Position numbers and translations under genes: made by a program | Notes under the pieces: generated by a model | What the model was told of the DNA's origin: nothing | Database searches by the model: none | What the model saw: only the letters and a program-made list of their open reading frames with translations | Assembly (NCBI RefSeq): GCF_003838195.1 | Contig: NZ_RCBY01000025.1 | Span: 1 to 53,514, forward strand | Reading direction: 5' to 3' | Length of the DNA stretch: 53,514 nt | Source: Okeania hirsuta | GTDB taxonomy: Bacteria; Cyanobacteriota; Cyanobacteriia; Cyanobacteriales; Microcoleaceae | Part shown: in pieces, positions 28,948-38,118 of the stretch | Numbering within the stretch: the stretch's first letter is position 1 | How the letters are laid out: the number at the start of each line of letters is the position of its first letter

Positions 28948-29340
28948 TTGCAACAATTAAACCTTGTGGCACTAACACCAACAGAAATTCAAAAAACTAC
29001 ACCCTCAGCTTGGGCATATCTGGGGGATGCTATTTATGAATTGTATGTTCGGAGCTACTACTTAATACCAGCTAAAAGATCGCGGTCTTATCATCAACTG
29101 GTGGTAGCGCAAGTTAGAGCAGAAAGTCAAGCTCATCATTTACATAATTTAAAACCTCATCTTACTAGTTTAGAGTTAGATATTCTCAAGCGAGGACGCA
29201 ACGCTGCTTTTGGGAAACCAAAAAGATTAGACCCAGAAGTTTATCAACAGGCTACCAGTTTAGAAGCTTTAATTGGTTACTTATATTTAACAGATCCTCA
29301 ACGATTAAATCAATTACTAGGCTATATAAAATTAGATTAA
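28948..29340 (+). CDS. mrnC: Mini-ribonuclease III
   Basis: Dimeric double-strand RNA nuclease lacking the RNA-binding domain, which trims 23S rRNA ends in Bacillus. The catalytic region has AWAYLGDAIYELYVRSYY (acidic GD-A-YE signature) and the second motif YQQATSLEALIGYLYL with its Glu. In between, KRGRNAAFGKPKR gives a basic patch. 130 residues, standard. The start is TTG with AAGGAG 10 nt upstream; no ATG exists in frame near it. rlmB follows on the same strand, the usual pairing, though 1 kb of repeats now separates them. Confidence 0.92.
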   Translation: MQQLNLVALTPTEIQKTTPSAWAYLGDAIYELYVRSYYLIPAKRSRSYHQLVVAQVRAESQAHHLHNLKPHLTSLELDILKRGRNAAFGKPKRLDPEVYQQATSLEALIGYLYLTDPQRLNQLLGYIKLD

Positions 29341-30393
29341 AGAATAGAAAGAATTAAAAAGGTTAATTTAAAAGGGGTAAAAACAGAAACCCAAATCCTA
29401 CCTAAATATACTCTTTCCCTACTCTTTTTCAAATTTTGGTAGTCCTGCAACGGTAATGGTATTGATTGAACTTAGGACAAATTACCTAATGATGTCAGCT
29501 GTTATTACCTCAGCTCTAATTAAAAGAAAGCGTTCGAGGGATGGCGTTTTGCTCCGCAACATGTAAAGCGGAGCGACTCTCTCTGTCAAGAGCGGGTCTC
29601 CTCGACATATCCAATCGACCAAGAGAGAGGATGTATTTTGGTTTCTTTCTCACTTCCCGTCTTCTCATCTCTCCCACTCCCCTACTCCCTGCTCTTGCGT
29701 AAAATTTGGTATTAAGATATATTTTCTGTTCCCTATCCGGTTAATGTACAACAAATAGTGATTTTCGCTCGAAAACTTAAGTAATTTGTAAATACCATTA
29801 CTTTTAAAATTAGCCTTTAGAGTAGTTTTTATATTATGTTCGGTAGAACACTTATAATTATTGCTCTGCTGATTAAATATAAAAGCATTGACATATAAAG
29901 ACAAGTGCCTTTTTGGGAACGAAAAAAGTGCGCCTGTTTCAGCTCTTCACGCTCATGCATGGAGCGTATTTTAGGCGCATAGTTGGGCAGAACAATCTTG
30001 GGACAAAACGCCCGCTCCTACTTCCTCGCTCCCGATCCATTTCTCCCCTCCTGGGAGGGGCGAGGGGTGGGTTGTCTCCTGTCTCCTACCCCTACTAAAA
30101 TACTTTTGAGCGCAAACCCTAATTAGGCTCGTAGTTTTGCTTGAGCAATAATATAAGTATTGCAAGGGCTAGAACAAAACTACAAACAAAAACTTTACTA
30201 TAAGTAATTATCAGAAATTATAAGTAATTATCCGCAATTCGTAGCTCCCCCGGAGGGGGCACATGATATTACTCCCTACTCCCTGGTATCTACTTACAAA
30301 TGTTAAATTAATTTTGCATAGGTATTTATATTACCTGGGGCCTTATGGCCTATGCCGCCTGTATTAAGAATAAAATTAGATTTGATATGAGCT
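29341..30393. other. mrnC-rlmB intergenic region rich in repeats
   Basis: No convincing gene. It contains the F4 repeat (29431-29653), a CCCTCCTGGGAGGGG palindrome near 30046-30062, tandem ATAAGTAATTAT units at about 30200-30230, a CCCCCGGAGGGGG hairpin at 30247-30259 and an ACATGATATTACTCC tail like the F1/F2 ends at about 30261-30276. Short frames here (29665-29904, 29913-30165) are repeats or chance. Confidence 0.5.
29431..29653 (+). repeat. F4 dispersed repeat, copy 1
   Basis: Begins AAATTTTGGTAGTCCTGCAA and ends ACCAAGAGAGAGGATGTATT plus TTGGTTTCTTTC. Order and sequence are shared with 37385-37590. The middles differ (GTTCGAGGGATGGCG here). On the minus strand both read INTITV(A/T)(G/R)LP with a TAA at the same place, so an old gene fragment copied as a repeat is possible. 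Confidence 0.55.
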
Positions 30394-31257
30394 ATGCCTA
30401 TAAAACCTTCAAAATTTAACTATCAAGACAAACCCCAAAAACAGAAATCAATTAAACTCAAAAGTAGGCAGTCAAGCAATGATAATTTAGAGGCCACAAG
30501 GGAAGATGACGATCTAATCTATGGACGACATACTGTACAAGCAGCCCTCAAAAGTGAGCGTTCCTTAAACCGCATCTGGGTTATTTCGCCACTGAGATAC
30601 GATCCCAGGTTTCATACATTGCTCAATGAGGCTAAAGCCAGAGGTACGATCATAGATGAAGTAGATGATAGACGCCTAGATCAAATTACCCATAGAAAAA
30701 ATCATCAGGGTATTGCTGCTCAAATATCCCCTTACGAGTACAAAGAGCTTGACGAACTAATTTCTCAAGCTAAATCTAAAACCGAGCAACCTATATTGTT
30801 AGTAGCTGATGGTCTCAACGATCCCCATAATTTAGGAGCTATTATTCGGACGGCAGAAGCTCTGGGAATACAAGGTTTAGTTATTCCACAAAGACGAGCA
30901 GTAGGAATAACCTCGACTGTAACAAAAGTTGCTGCAGGAGCTTTGGAAAATTTTCCGGTAGCCAGAGTTATTAATCTGAGTCGTGCTTTGGAAGAATTGA
31001 AAAAAGAGGGATTCTGGATATATGGTACTGTAGCTGACAATGGGGATCTTATTCATACTGTAAAGTTTACAGGAGCTATTGTTCTAGTTATTGGTAGTGA
31101 AGCAGAGGGTTTAAGCCTTCTGATCCAAAAAAATTGTGATGCCTTAGTATCTATACCAATGTCAGGAAATACACCTAGTCTCAATGTATCAGTAGCAACT
31201 GGTATAGCCCTTTATGAGATCTATAGACAACGCTGGTCAAAAAGTTTGCGTATGTAG
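30394..31257 (+). CDS. rlmB: 23S rRNA (guanosine-2'-O-)-methyltransferase RlmB (TrmH/SpoU family)
   Basis: SAM-dependent methyltransferase with the trefoil-knot SPOUT fold, acting on 23S rRNA. A basic disordered N-terminus (1-40) is followed by a substrate-binding domain starting [26 protein letters not shown]. The three SpoU motifs are [23 protein letters not shown] and [22 protein letters not shown]. Length 287 is normal. It lies downstream of mrnC, as in many Firmicutes and cyanobacteria. Confidence 0.93.
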   Translation: MPIKPSKFNYQDKPQKQKSIKLKSRQSSNDNLEATREDDDLIYGRHTVQAALKSERSLNRIWVISPLRYDPRFHTLLNEAKARGTIIDEVDDRRLDQITHRKNHQGIAAQISPYEYKELDELISQAKSKTEQPILLVADGLNDPHNLGAIIRTAEALGIQGLVIPQRRAVGITSTVTKVAAGALENFPVARVINLSRALEELKKEGFWIYGTVADNGDLIHTVKFTGAIVLVIGSEAEGLSLLIQKNCDALVSIPMSGNTPSLNVSVATGIALYEIYRQRWSKSLRM

Positions 31258-31557
31258 TGAAAAATATAATTGAAAAAATAGAAGTTGCGTAGTATAACAA
31301 AAATAGAGAGGAGAAGTATAGCTTAACATGGGTTAAACAGTCTTCTATCAGCTACATGGCTCTGACCAGCGAAATAGATTTTGAAACTCCCGGTTGACTA
31401 TAATGAACACTCTTTGTAATTTGTATAGTTTAGTTATCGATTCAAATTTTTCCTGATAGTTTGTTTAGAATTTTTGCTCATAAAGTTGCAAACATTGGCA
31501 GATGTGAGAATCAGTAACTTCAAAAGCAACTACTAATACAAAAATTATTAACATAGT

Positions 31558-31842
31558 ATGAAAGAAACATTGGCAAACTTATTAAACTTTTCTGGTCTGG
31601 CTTGGTGGGTTAAAATTTTTACTACTAACCCTTGTTGCACTTATTATTTTGGACCTTTTTTTACATTTGAAGAAGCAAAAGCTGCTGAAGCTGGCTATAT
31701 AGAAGATTTAAAAGACGAAAGTGCTCAGGGTATTCAGGTGTTTATTGAGCAGTCTAAACCTGTGGAGTTAACTATTTATGATGAATTAGAAAATAGTAGT
31801 AATGAAACAGTAATAAATCCTGCTTTTAGTCCCCAAACTTAA
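31558..31842 (+). CDS. DUF1816 domain protein
   Basis: 94 residues. The core LAWWVKIFTTNPCCTYYFGPFFTFEEAKAA (about 14-45), then YIEDLKDESAQGIQVFIEQ, matches DUF1816, a small family largely confined to cyanobacteria and of unknown function. Vicinal Cys (CC at about 27-28) and the aromatic run are its main features. Related short domains sometimes occur beside phycobilisome-linker-like genes, but none is here. The 300 bp upstream hold no other gene. Confidence 0.8.
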   Translation: MKETLANLLNFSGLAWWVKIFTTNPCCTYYFGPFFTFEEAKAAEAGYIEDLKDESAQGIQVFIEQSKPVELTIYDELENSSNETVINPAFSPQT

Positions 31843-32113
31843 TCCTTTTCAGGAAATTATAAAATTTGAAGATAAATGGTGTTGCTGAGTAATAGTATAA
31901 CTTTGAAGTTAGTAGTCGATAAGAGTCAAAGATACTAAATAAACTACTAATTGCTTGATACTAGATAGAAAAATAGTAAAGCTTATTAATTACTCTTGAT
32001 TTACTTTAATTTAAGTCTTGATATCTGTTTTCAGCAATGCCAATAAATTATAATTAGGAAATTATCAACTTTTCTTAATTTTGACTTTTAATTGACTTTT
32101 ACAAGAATTTCTA

Positions 32114-32289
32114 ATACCAATTTCATAAAATATTGCTACAGTCTCGACACTGGTAACAGGCAACAGGGAAAAAACTGGATAAAAAAGAGGAAAAGATACT
32201 TGATTTTGACATTTGATGGATATATACAATTTTTAATTGTAGCAATAAATTACAAGTTAAGATGTAACTACCTTTTTTGAATTTGGTAT
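32114..32289. repeat. Degenerate F5 inverted-repeat element
   Basis: Left end TACCAATTTCA and right end TGAATTTGGTA resemble the F5 ends at 46191-46391 (TACCAATTTG / CAAATTGGTA). Interior ATTGCTACA / TGTAGCAAT motifs are also inverted. A 62-codon frame over it (32092-32280) is not a gene. Confidence 0.45.
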
Positions 32290-32300
32290 AATATTTTTGA

Positions 32301-33119
32301 TTATTTTTGCTGAAGCTGTATCCATTTTTTAATATCTGTTAGCACTTGCTGAGAAATTTCCCAAGGAAAAAGATGAGCGGTGTTAGGATAGCATTGCCAA
32401 TGTGCATGATTGAGATGTAGAGCTGTTTCTTGACTGGACTCAGGAGTAATATGGCAATCGCTTGCCCCAGCTAATACTAAGCAAGGACATTGAATTTGTG
32501 GCAGAGCGCTCAATCTGTTATAGTCACTTCTTAAAGCTTGATTTAATGCTCTAGTGGCAAATTTAGAAGTTTGTAAATAGGCAGAAACGGCTTCTTTTGC
32601 TAAATATTTATAGCTGGCAGGAGTGTGTTGTTGAATGAGATATCTAAATAGTGATCGCTTGCCAAAAGTATCAATATTCCATTGCCATCCAGGCATCAAC
32701 CAATTTATGATCCCCGCTAAACCAGTATAAAGATTATCCTGCCAAGTAATAGGTGGATGATTACCTCTAGGTCGTGCTGCGGTACCTATTAAAATCAGAC
32801 CTGCAACTTTCTCTGGGTTTTTTAGAGCTAACTCCATTGCTATAATTCCACCTAACGACCATCCTAATATAAAATATTTGGGGATTTGAAGTTGGTCTAG
32901 CAGTATTTCTAAATCTACTAAATGTTGAGTAATCTCAAAGTCTTTTTTCGTATAACTTTTGCCATAACCTCTTAAGTCAGGAGCAATAGTTTGAAAGTTT
33001 TGGCAGAGGGAGTTGGTAAAGACAGACATACATTGGCCTGAACCTGGATGTCCGTGGAGGCAAAGAATGGGAAAACCTTCTCCTTTGAGTTGAAAATGTA
33101 GTGGTAATGATGAGACCAT
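32301..33119 (-). CDS. Alpha/beta hydrolase
   Basis: 272 residues of a soluble alpha/beta-hydrolase fold. The oxyanion start LCLHGHPGSGQ (about 19-29), nucleophile elbow GWSLGG (Ser near 107), acid Asp in LAGASDCHITP and the catalytic His in NTAHLFPWE make the triad. It is of the MhpC/esterase type; the substrate cannot be told from sequence. A cap region (about 135-190, rich in Trp and aromatic residues) is present. It stands alone on the minus strand with repeats on both sides. Confidence 0.88.
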   Translation of the reverse strand: MVSSLPLHFQLKGEGFPILCLHGHPGSGQCMSVFTNSLCQNFQTIAPDLRGYGKSYTKKDFEITQHLVDLEILLDQLQIPKYFILGWSLGGIIAMELALKNPEKVAGLILIGTAARPRGNHPPITWQDNLYTGLAGIINWLMPGWQWNIDTFGKRSLFRYLIQQHTPASYKYLAKEAVSAYLQTSKFATRALNQALRSDYNRLSALPQIQCPCLVLAGASDCHITPESSQETALHLNHAHWQCYPNTAHLFPWEISQQVLTDIKKWIQLQQK

Positions 33120-33301
33120 GATTTTTTTTTCTGTAAAATTTTCTTTATATACCTTACCTTGCTTTCAAGTCTAGTTAATATAATTACAGCAGATTGCAGG
33201 TAGATGAGGTACAAATATAAATGGTAAAGTCTTTGTAGTGCGGGCATCTTGCCCGCGACTGGTGTACCTCACTAATATGAAATATGCTGTAAATTACATC
33301 C

Positions 33302-33394
33302 TCAGGACTTACGCAGAGACTCTACATATAGCGAGGGTGAATATCATTCGCCCCTACAAATGGTGGTTTAAAAGTCAATTTGCGTAAGTCCTGA
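33302..33394. repeat. 93-bp MITE with 14-bp perfect ends
   Basis: TCAGGACTTACGCA (33302-33315) and TGCGTAAGTCCTGA (33381-33394). The interior includes GGGTGAATATCATTCGCCCCTAC. A degenerate relative sits at 17355-17446. The GGCATCTTGCCCGCG stretch just upstream (33243-33257) recurs in the tandem at 45955-46144. Confidence 0.8.
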
Positions 33395-33580
33395 TCCTAA
33401 TAACGATAATTCAGATAAAAAATTTACTAAACCCTTTTTATTTTTATCTTTTGGGTTTAATACCCCGCCGCCACTCGCGGTGTTTACAATTAGTTTGGGT
33501 TGGAGTCCCCATCAACTTTTTCCATCTTCCATCTTCCATCTTCCATCTTCCTTGTTCAATCCTAAGTATTAATTTCTGTT

Positions 33581-34153
33581 ATGGAGTCAAACCAAAATCA
33601 AATTACAGAAAAGCAAAAGATGCTAAACGGGCAATATTATAATGGCTTTGATAAAGACTTACTAAAAGATAGACAAAGAGCTAAAAGTTTATGTCAAAAA
33701 TTGAATAATATTCCAGATGGCAGTCAAGAAGAAAGGGTCAAAATTATCAGAGATTTATTCCAAACCGATCGAGATTGTTGGATAGAATCTCCTTTTAAAT
33801 GTGACTACGGGTATAATATCCAAATTGGAGATAATTTTTATGCCAACTTTGGTTGTGTTATTCTTGACTGCAATATTGTGAAAATTGGTAGTAATGTAAA
33901 GTTAAGTCCTAATGTACAAATTTATACTGCTACTCATCCAATAAATGTGACAGAAAGAATTGCAGGTAAAGAAATGGCTTATCCTATTGAAATAGGGGAT
34001 AATGTTTGGATAGGAGGGGGTTGTATCATTCTTCCTGGTTTAAAGGTTGGAAAAAATACAGTTATTGGGGCGGGAAGCGTGGTAACGAAAGATATTCCTG
34101 AAAATGTTGTTGCAGTGGGGAACCCCTGTCGCGTAATTAAAGAAATTGAATGA
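33581..34153 (+). CDS. Sugar O-acetyltransferase (maltose/galactoside acetyltransferase type)
   Basis: 190 residues, cytoplasmic, trimeric left-handed beta helix in relatives, transferring acetyl from acetyl-CoA to a sugar. The N-terminal mac domain is KMLNGQYYNGFDKDLLKDRQRAKSL (about 14-38). Hexapeptide repeats start at YGYNIQIGDNFYANFGCVIL. The catalytic His is in YTATHPIN, followed by the EIGDNVWIGGGCIILPGLKVGKNTVIGAGSVVTKDIP signature and VAVGNPCRVIKEIE end. The sugar substrate is not determinable. A CATCTTC tandem tract precedes it. Confidence 0.9.
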   Translation: MESNQNQITEKQKMLNGQYYNGFDKDLLKDRQRAKSLCQKLNNIPDGSQEERVKIIRDLFQTDRDCWIESPFKCDYGYNIQIGDNFYANFGCVILDCNIVKIGSNVKLSPNVQIYTATHPINVTERIAGKEMAYPIEIGDNVWIGGGCIILPGLKVGKNTVIGAGSVVTKDIPENVVAVGNPCRVIKEIE

Positions 34154-34213
34154 ATAACAAAGAGTTTTGAAGTATACACAGTATTTATCGTGATTAACTC
34201 TATTTTGAAAACT

Positions 34214-34338
34214 GGCGTTGCATAAATACGGGATGATTTTAATAGTTTTGTGGAATGGGCATCTTGCCCGTTCCTGATATTTTCACCGCAGGCATGATAC
34301 CCACCCCACTTATATTCATCCCGCCCCTCAGCAATGCC
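34214..34338. repeat. 125-bp MITE with GGCGTTGC / GCAATGCC ends
   Basis: The left end GGCGTTGCATAAATACGGGA and right end, finishing CAGCAATGCC with TTCATCCCG inside it, are imperfect inverted repeats. TGGGCATCTTGCCCG is a palindrome within it. The GGCGTTG tip resembles, but is not the same as, the 20614 and 21141 elements. Confidence 0.6.
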
Positions 34339-34440
34339 TGAAAACTTAATGAATTACTCCACCCATCATAATATAGAATCCATTTGGTATCTTTGCACGC
34401 AGTATGTGCTTTTAGCTGCTGAAGTCAGGAAGACCGAGTC

Positions 34441-34602
34441 ATATCATGTCCGCTGGTATCATTTATGTAAACCCAAGCGTGAATATTTACAGAAAATTTC
34501 AGTTTTTTCAGACTTTTAAGTCTTCTGTTCTAGATAAATAAAGCCTTTTTCCATCTTCCTTCTTCCTTACCTTTACAATACGGATGCTACCGGAGTTGAT
34601 CT
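34441..34602 (+). repeat. F2 palindromic element, copy with a decayed right end
   Basis: Starts ATATCATGTCCG, then ATTTATGTAAACCCAAGCGT and a CTTCCTTACCTTTAC tract, the same order as 1426-1591. The right end is altered to CTACCGGAGTTGATCTCAT. Non-coding. Confidence 0.65.
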
Positions 34603-34784
34603 CATAACTCCGGAGATTCAGAAATACAATAGGGGAAAAAGGTAGAAAAATGAATGGGTAATCTTGGTCGCGTAATGGTTAAAAGAACAATAGATGTCTG
34701 GCATGGGAGCAAGATGCTCCCACTGTTCTTGTAACAAAAATAATGACAATGTACAACCAATGAAAATGCACCACCACCGAAAAA

Positions 34785-35087
34785 TTATCCCTTTTTCTCT
34801 AAGAGTTCTACTGCTTCCCTGGGAGTAGAATTTTCTGTAGTAGACACCAACAACTGTAGCAAAGCATTAATCGCCTTCTTATTGCCAGGGTCAATTTTCC
34901 CTAAGAGTTTTGCTGCTTCCCTACGAGCATGATGATTAGAAGTAGACTCCAACAATTACAGGAAAGCATTAATTACTTTCTCATTGCCCATGCTAATTTT
35001 CCCTAAACTTTCTGCTGCTTCCCTACGAATATTAGGATCGGAAGTAGACCCGAGCAATTGCACCAAAGCATTAGTTGCTTTACTCAA
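34785..35087 (-). pseudogene. HEAT-repeat gene fragment with an internal stop
   Basis: On the minus strand about 100 codons read three HEAT/EAT units of about 31 residues: ATNALVQLLGSTSDPNIRRE, VINAFL-stop-LLESTSNHHARRE and AINALLQLLVSTTENSTPRE, each with an AA(E/K)xLGKI-type helix. A TAA at 34956-34958 interrupts the second unit. The sequence is very close to the HEAT start of the NACHT protein at the window's right end (LVNLLESTVDDDTRGQAAES). There is no start or NACHT domain, so it is a stranded 3' fragment of a paralogue. Confidence 0.85.
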
Positions 35088-35537
35088 GTATTTAAAAGAA
35101 TAGCTGCTGAACAAATACAAAATTTACAAACTAAATTTGTACAACAAATCAGTCAAATCATAGCTTCCCCTAAAAATAATGTGCCAAAAACCCTCAATAA
35201 TTTAATTAAAAATGTACAGAAATTATCATTTGTCAATAGGATGACTTTATATCTGTCAGATAAAACAGATGATACAATTATTTGGAGGTATTCATCACAG
35301 ACAATTTATCATGAAAAAGACAAAAGAAAATTAGAATGTTTATTTGTGGCCAAAGAATACGAAAAAGCGATTCCATCAGCTTTTCAAGGAAAGCCAGAAC
35401 TGTTAAAAGTAATCAATGACCGCACAGAATTCCAATGGTACTATATTGTTAAAAATGAAAATAACCAACCTATAGCTGTTTTAAGAGTAAATGGCAATCC
35501 TTATGAAAACTTCAGAGAATATAAGTTAGGTATTTGA
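35085..35537 (+). pseudogene. Fragment of a GAF-like sensory protein
   Basis: The open frame formally starts at ATG 35058, but the first nine codons lie on the antisense of the HEAT fragment. The native-looking part begins FKRIAAEQIQNLQTKFVQQI, a helix, then LIKNVQKLSFVNRMTLYLSD and WYYIVKNENNQPIAVLRVNG, which resembles a GAF-type sensory domain. It lacks any output domain. A join between two unrelated broken genes lies at about 35085, so I read this as a remnant. The GAF reading is tentative. Confidence 0.45.
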
Positions 35538-35616
35538 AAGATATAGTAGTTTATTCTTAAGTATCACCTCTATGAGAACTCTGATAGTCTAAAAGCATTT
35601 TTACTTTTACCTGTTA

Positions 35617-35847
35617 TACCAAGCGTGATAAATATTTGCTACAAATAAATAGGTTATTTCTTAGGAGTAAACCCACCCCTAACCCCTCCCAGGAGGGGAA
35701 GTCACCGAGTCAGGAGTTAGGAGTTAGAATAAATAGCTTTGATACCATTTATTAGGTCGGAATTTATCTTTTTAGTCCAATGGATATCTCCTATAAAGTC
35801 TTTTAATTGCCCAAATTAATTCGTAATATTCTTTTTCCAAATTGGTA
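35617..35847 (-). repeat. F5 inverted-repeat element, reverse copy
   Basis: Read on the minus strand it starts TACCAATTTGG, then AAAGAATATTACGAATTAAT and AGGAGATATCCATTGGACTA, matching 46191-46391 in order. It carries an extra CCCCTCCCAGGAGGGG unit in the middle (about 35675-35700), a repeat within a repeat. It ends AGCAAATATTTATCACGCTT and GGTA. Confidence 0.7.
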
Positions 35848-36062
35848 TTATCTTCTCTCAAAATTAAAGATATATATAAATACAGCAGATTCCATGTAAA
35901 TGTGGCAAAGTAGTTTAGAGTCCAAATAATGAAAGTAATTTTTAACAAAATACTCAGGATTGGAAAAACTATATTCTTTCTTTCCTACTACCTACTACCG
36001 ACTCCCTGCTCCCTACCGTACTTCATAAACCACCAAATACTCTGTAAATGTAGAGGTGTAAT

Positions 36063-37337
36063 ATGCAACGACCAATAGGTATAGATTTATTTGCAGGTGC
36101 AGGAGGTATGACTCTGGGCTTTGAACAAGCAGGATTTGATATACTTGTTTCTGTAGAATTAGACCCCATTCACTGTGCCACTCATCAATTCAATTTTCCT
36201 TTTTGGCCAATATTATGTCGTAGCATAGTTGATATTACTGGAGATGACATTAGACAGTTATCAGATATTAAAAATAAAGAAATTGATGTAATTTTTGGTG
36301 GTCCTCCTTGCCAAGGTTTTTCTCTGATGGGAAAACGTACCTTAGATGACCCACGCAATACACTTATATCTCATTTTGTTCGATTAGTTTTAGAGTTAAA
36401 ACCTAAATATTTTGTCATAGAAAATGTCAAAGGATTAACAGTAGGAAAGCAAAATTTTTTTCTTGAGGAAGTCATTGACAAATTATCTAAAAATGGTTAT
36501 CAAGTTCAGCAACCTTACCAAATTTTAAATGCTGTCAATTATGGTATACCGCAAAATAGGGAAAGATTATTTTTAATGGGATGTAAAAAAGGTTTAATCT
36601 TACCAAATTATCCTCTAGCAATTACAAATATTTCTACCGATAAAAAATCAGAAAACTTGATCACTGTTAAGGATGCAATCGGAGATTTGCCAGAAGTAGA
36701 AAATTATCCAGAACTATTAGAAAGAGATTGGATAAAAGTAGAAAATGATTATGGTAAACCAAGCAAGTATGCTATAAAATTGCGTAATATTGAACGTTTT
36801 AATAATGACTATTCTTATAAACGTGAATACGATCAAACAATATTAACCTCTAGTTTACGCACAAGACATACAGAAAAATCAAGAGAAAGATTTAATGCTA
36901 CAGCACCAGGAAAAATTGAATCAGTAAGCCACTTTTATAGACTTAATCCTGATGGTATTTGTAACACACTCAGAGCTGGAACACCAAGTAGTAAAGGGGC
37001 ATATACTTCTCCAAGACCAATACACCCATTTACACCCAGATGTATCACAGTTAGGGAAGCAGCAAGATTACATTCATATCCTGATTGGTTTAGATTTCAT
37101 GTAACAAAATGGCATGGTTTTAGACAAGTTGGAAATTCAGTGCCACCCCTATTAGCAAAGGCAGTAGCTCAAGAAATTATTCATGTTTTAAATATTAAAC
37201 CACTTCAACCTAGAGGAAAAAAAATCAAGTTAGAAAAATGGGAAAATTTAGAGTTTAATATGTCTATGGCCGCTAAAAAATATCAGGTAGATCGACATAC
37301 TATTGCGCCAAGAAGTAGAAAAAAAATAATTAGTTGA
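36063..37337 (+). CDS. DNA (cytosine-5-)-methyltransferase, apparently orphan
   Basis: 424 residues. C5-methyltransferase motifs in canonical order: I DLFAGAGGMTLGF (8-20), IV with catalytic Cys83 GGPPCQGFS, VI ENVKGL (120-125), VIII NYGIPQNRERLF (159-170), IX around RPIHPFTPRCITVREAARL and X RQVGNSVPPLLAKAV. The target-recognition region is about 215-310. The C-terminal tail (SMAAKKYQVDRHTI, about 400-415) looks like a small helix-turn-helix and is not part of the core. No restriction endonuclease or Vsr gene lies on either side, so it is a solitary methylase; cyanobacteria often carry several that match HIP1-type sites, but the target here is unknown. Confidence 0.92.
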   Translation: MQRPIGIDLFAGAGGMTLGFEQAGFDILVSVELDPIHCATHQFNFPFWPILCRSIVDITGDDIRQLSDIKNKEIDVIFGGPPCQGFSLMGKRTLDDPRNTLISHFVRLVLELKPKYFVIENVKGLTVGKQNFFLEEVIDKLSKNGYQVQQPYQILNAVNYGIPQNRERLFLMGCKKGLILPNYPLAITNISTDKKSENLITVKDAIGDLPEVENYPELLERDWIKVENDYGKPSKYAIKLRNIERFNNDYSYKREYDQTILTSSLRTRHTEKSRERFNATAPGKIESVSHFYRLNPDGICNTLRAGTPSSKGAYTSPRPIHPFTPRCITVREAARLHSYPDWFRFHVTKWHGFRQVGNSVPPLLAKAVAQEIIHVLNIKPLQPRGKKIKLEKWENLEFNMSMAAKKYQVDRHTIAPRSRKKIIS

Positions 37338-37384
37338 TATTATATTAATTAAATTAACAAATAAACTCAGAATTTATTTATTTT

Positions 37385-37590
37385 CATATTCCGGCAGTCT
37401 TGTAACCGTAATAGTATTGATTAAACTTGGGACAAATTATCTAATGATTTTAGCTGCGATCGACTCAGCTCCAATTAAAAAAAACGGTGGATCTTCGGAG
37501 CTTCCCGTAGGGTGGGATGGCGAGGAGACCTGCGCCATATCCAATCTACACAAGAGAGAGGATATATTTCGGTTTCTTTCCTACTCACAG
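37385..37590 (+). repeat. F4 dispersed repeat, copy 2
   Basis: Shares with 29431-29653 the left part (ATAGTATTGATTAAACTTGG) and the right part (ACAAGAGAGAGGATATATTT). The middle carries GGATCTTCGGAGCTTCCCGT instead. An 87-codon frame across it (37417-37680) is a by-product and not called. Confidence 0.55.
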
Positions 37591-37723
37591 TTTTTTCCAC
37601 TCCAGGTATCCCTTACTCCCCTACTCTCTGCTCCCTTTTCACTCAAATTTATTGTCCTAACCAAAGAAGGTAATTTTTAAGTATTTTTTGCACAGTTGTG
37701 TAATTAACTTCTATCACTACAAA

Positions 37724-38050
37724 TTAATTAATATGTGTTTGTGTAAAATCCTCATTTGTCAATTCGTTATTATCAAAAACATTAAATATATCTATTTCTT
37801 TACTAGATAACTTATTCATTTGTTTTGCAAACTTAGAAGCTAATTGTTTAGTATGAATTTGCAACTTTGGCCCTGAAATGCCCAGCCGAATAATCATATT
37901 GTCTACCACTGATGTCTGAATGATTGGCTCATCATTTACATAAGTACCATTAGCACCAAAATTGACCATCATCCAACCAGATGAATTTTTCCATAATTCT
38001 GCATGATGGCGAGAAACTACTGCACTATAAATTATTACATCATTCTGAAT
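37724..38050 (-). pseudogene. FHA-domain gene lacking its 5' end
   Basis: The minus frame reads IQNDVIIYSAVVSRHHAELW, then NFGANGTYVNDEPI, the second half of an FHA phosphothreonine-binding domain (SRHHAE and GxNGTYVN signatures), and an 80-residue helical tail. The FHA beginning with its GR motif is missing; a TAA occurs just upstream and the IS903-type copy lies 16 bp away. I think the gene was already damaged or was cut by the IS. The tail starts MMVNFGANG if an internal Met is used, which would not make a complete domain. Confidence 0.7.
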
Positions 38051-38118
38051 TATTTAATTATTTAATGGCTTTGTTGCATGAAAGTGGCGATCGCGACAAC
38101 TCCCCTGAGTGGAGTAAA

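Noticed and set aside
32092-32280. 62-codon frame upstream of the hydrolase
   Set aside because: It lies over a degenerate inverted-repeat element and has no recognisable motif.
37417-37680. 87-codon frame downstream of the methyltransferase, considered as a partner endonuclease
   Set aside because: It covers the F4 repeat; no nuclease motif and no matching frame in the other F4 copy.
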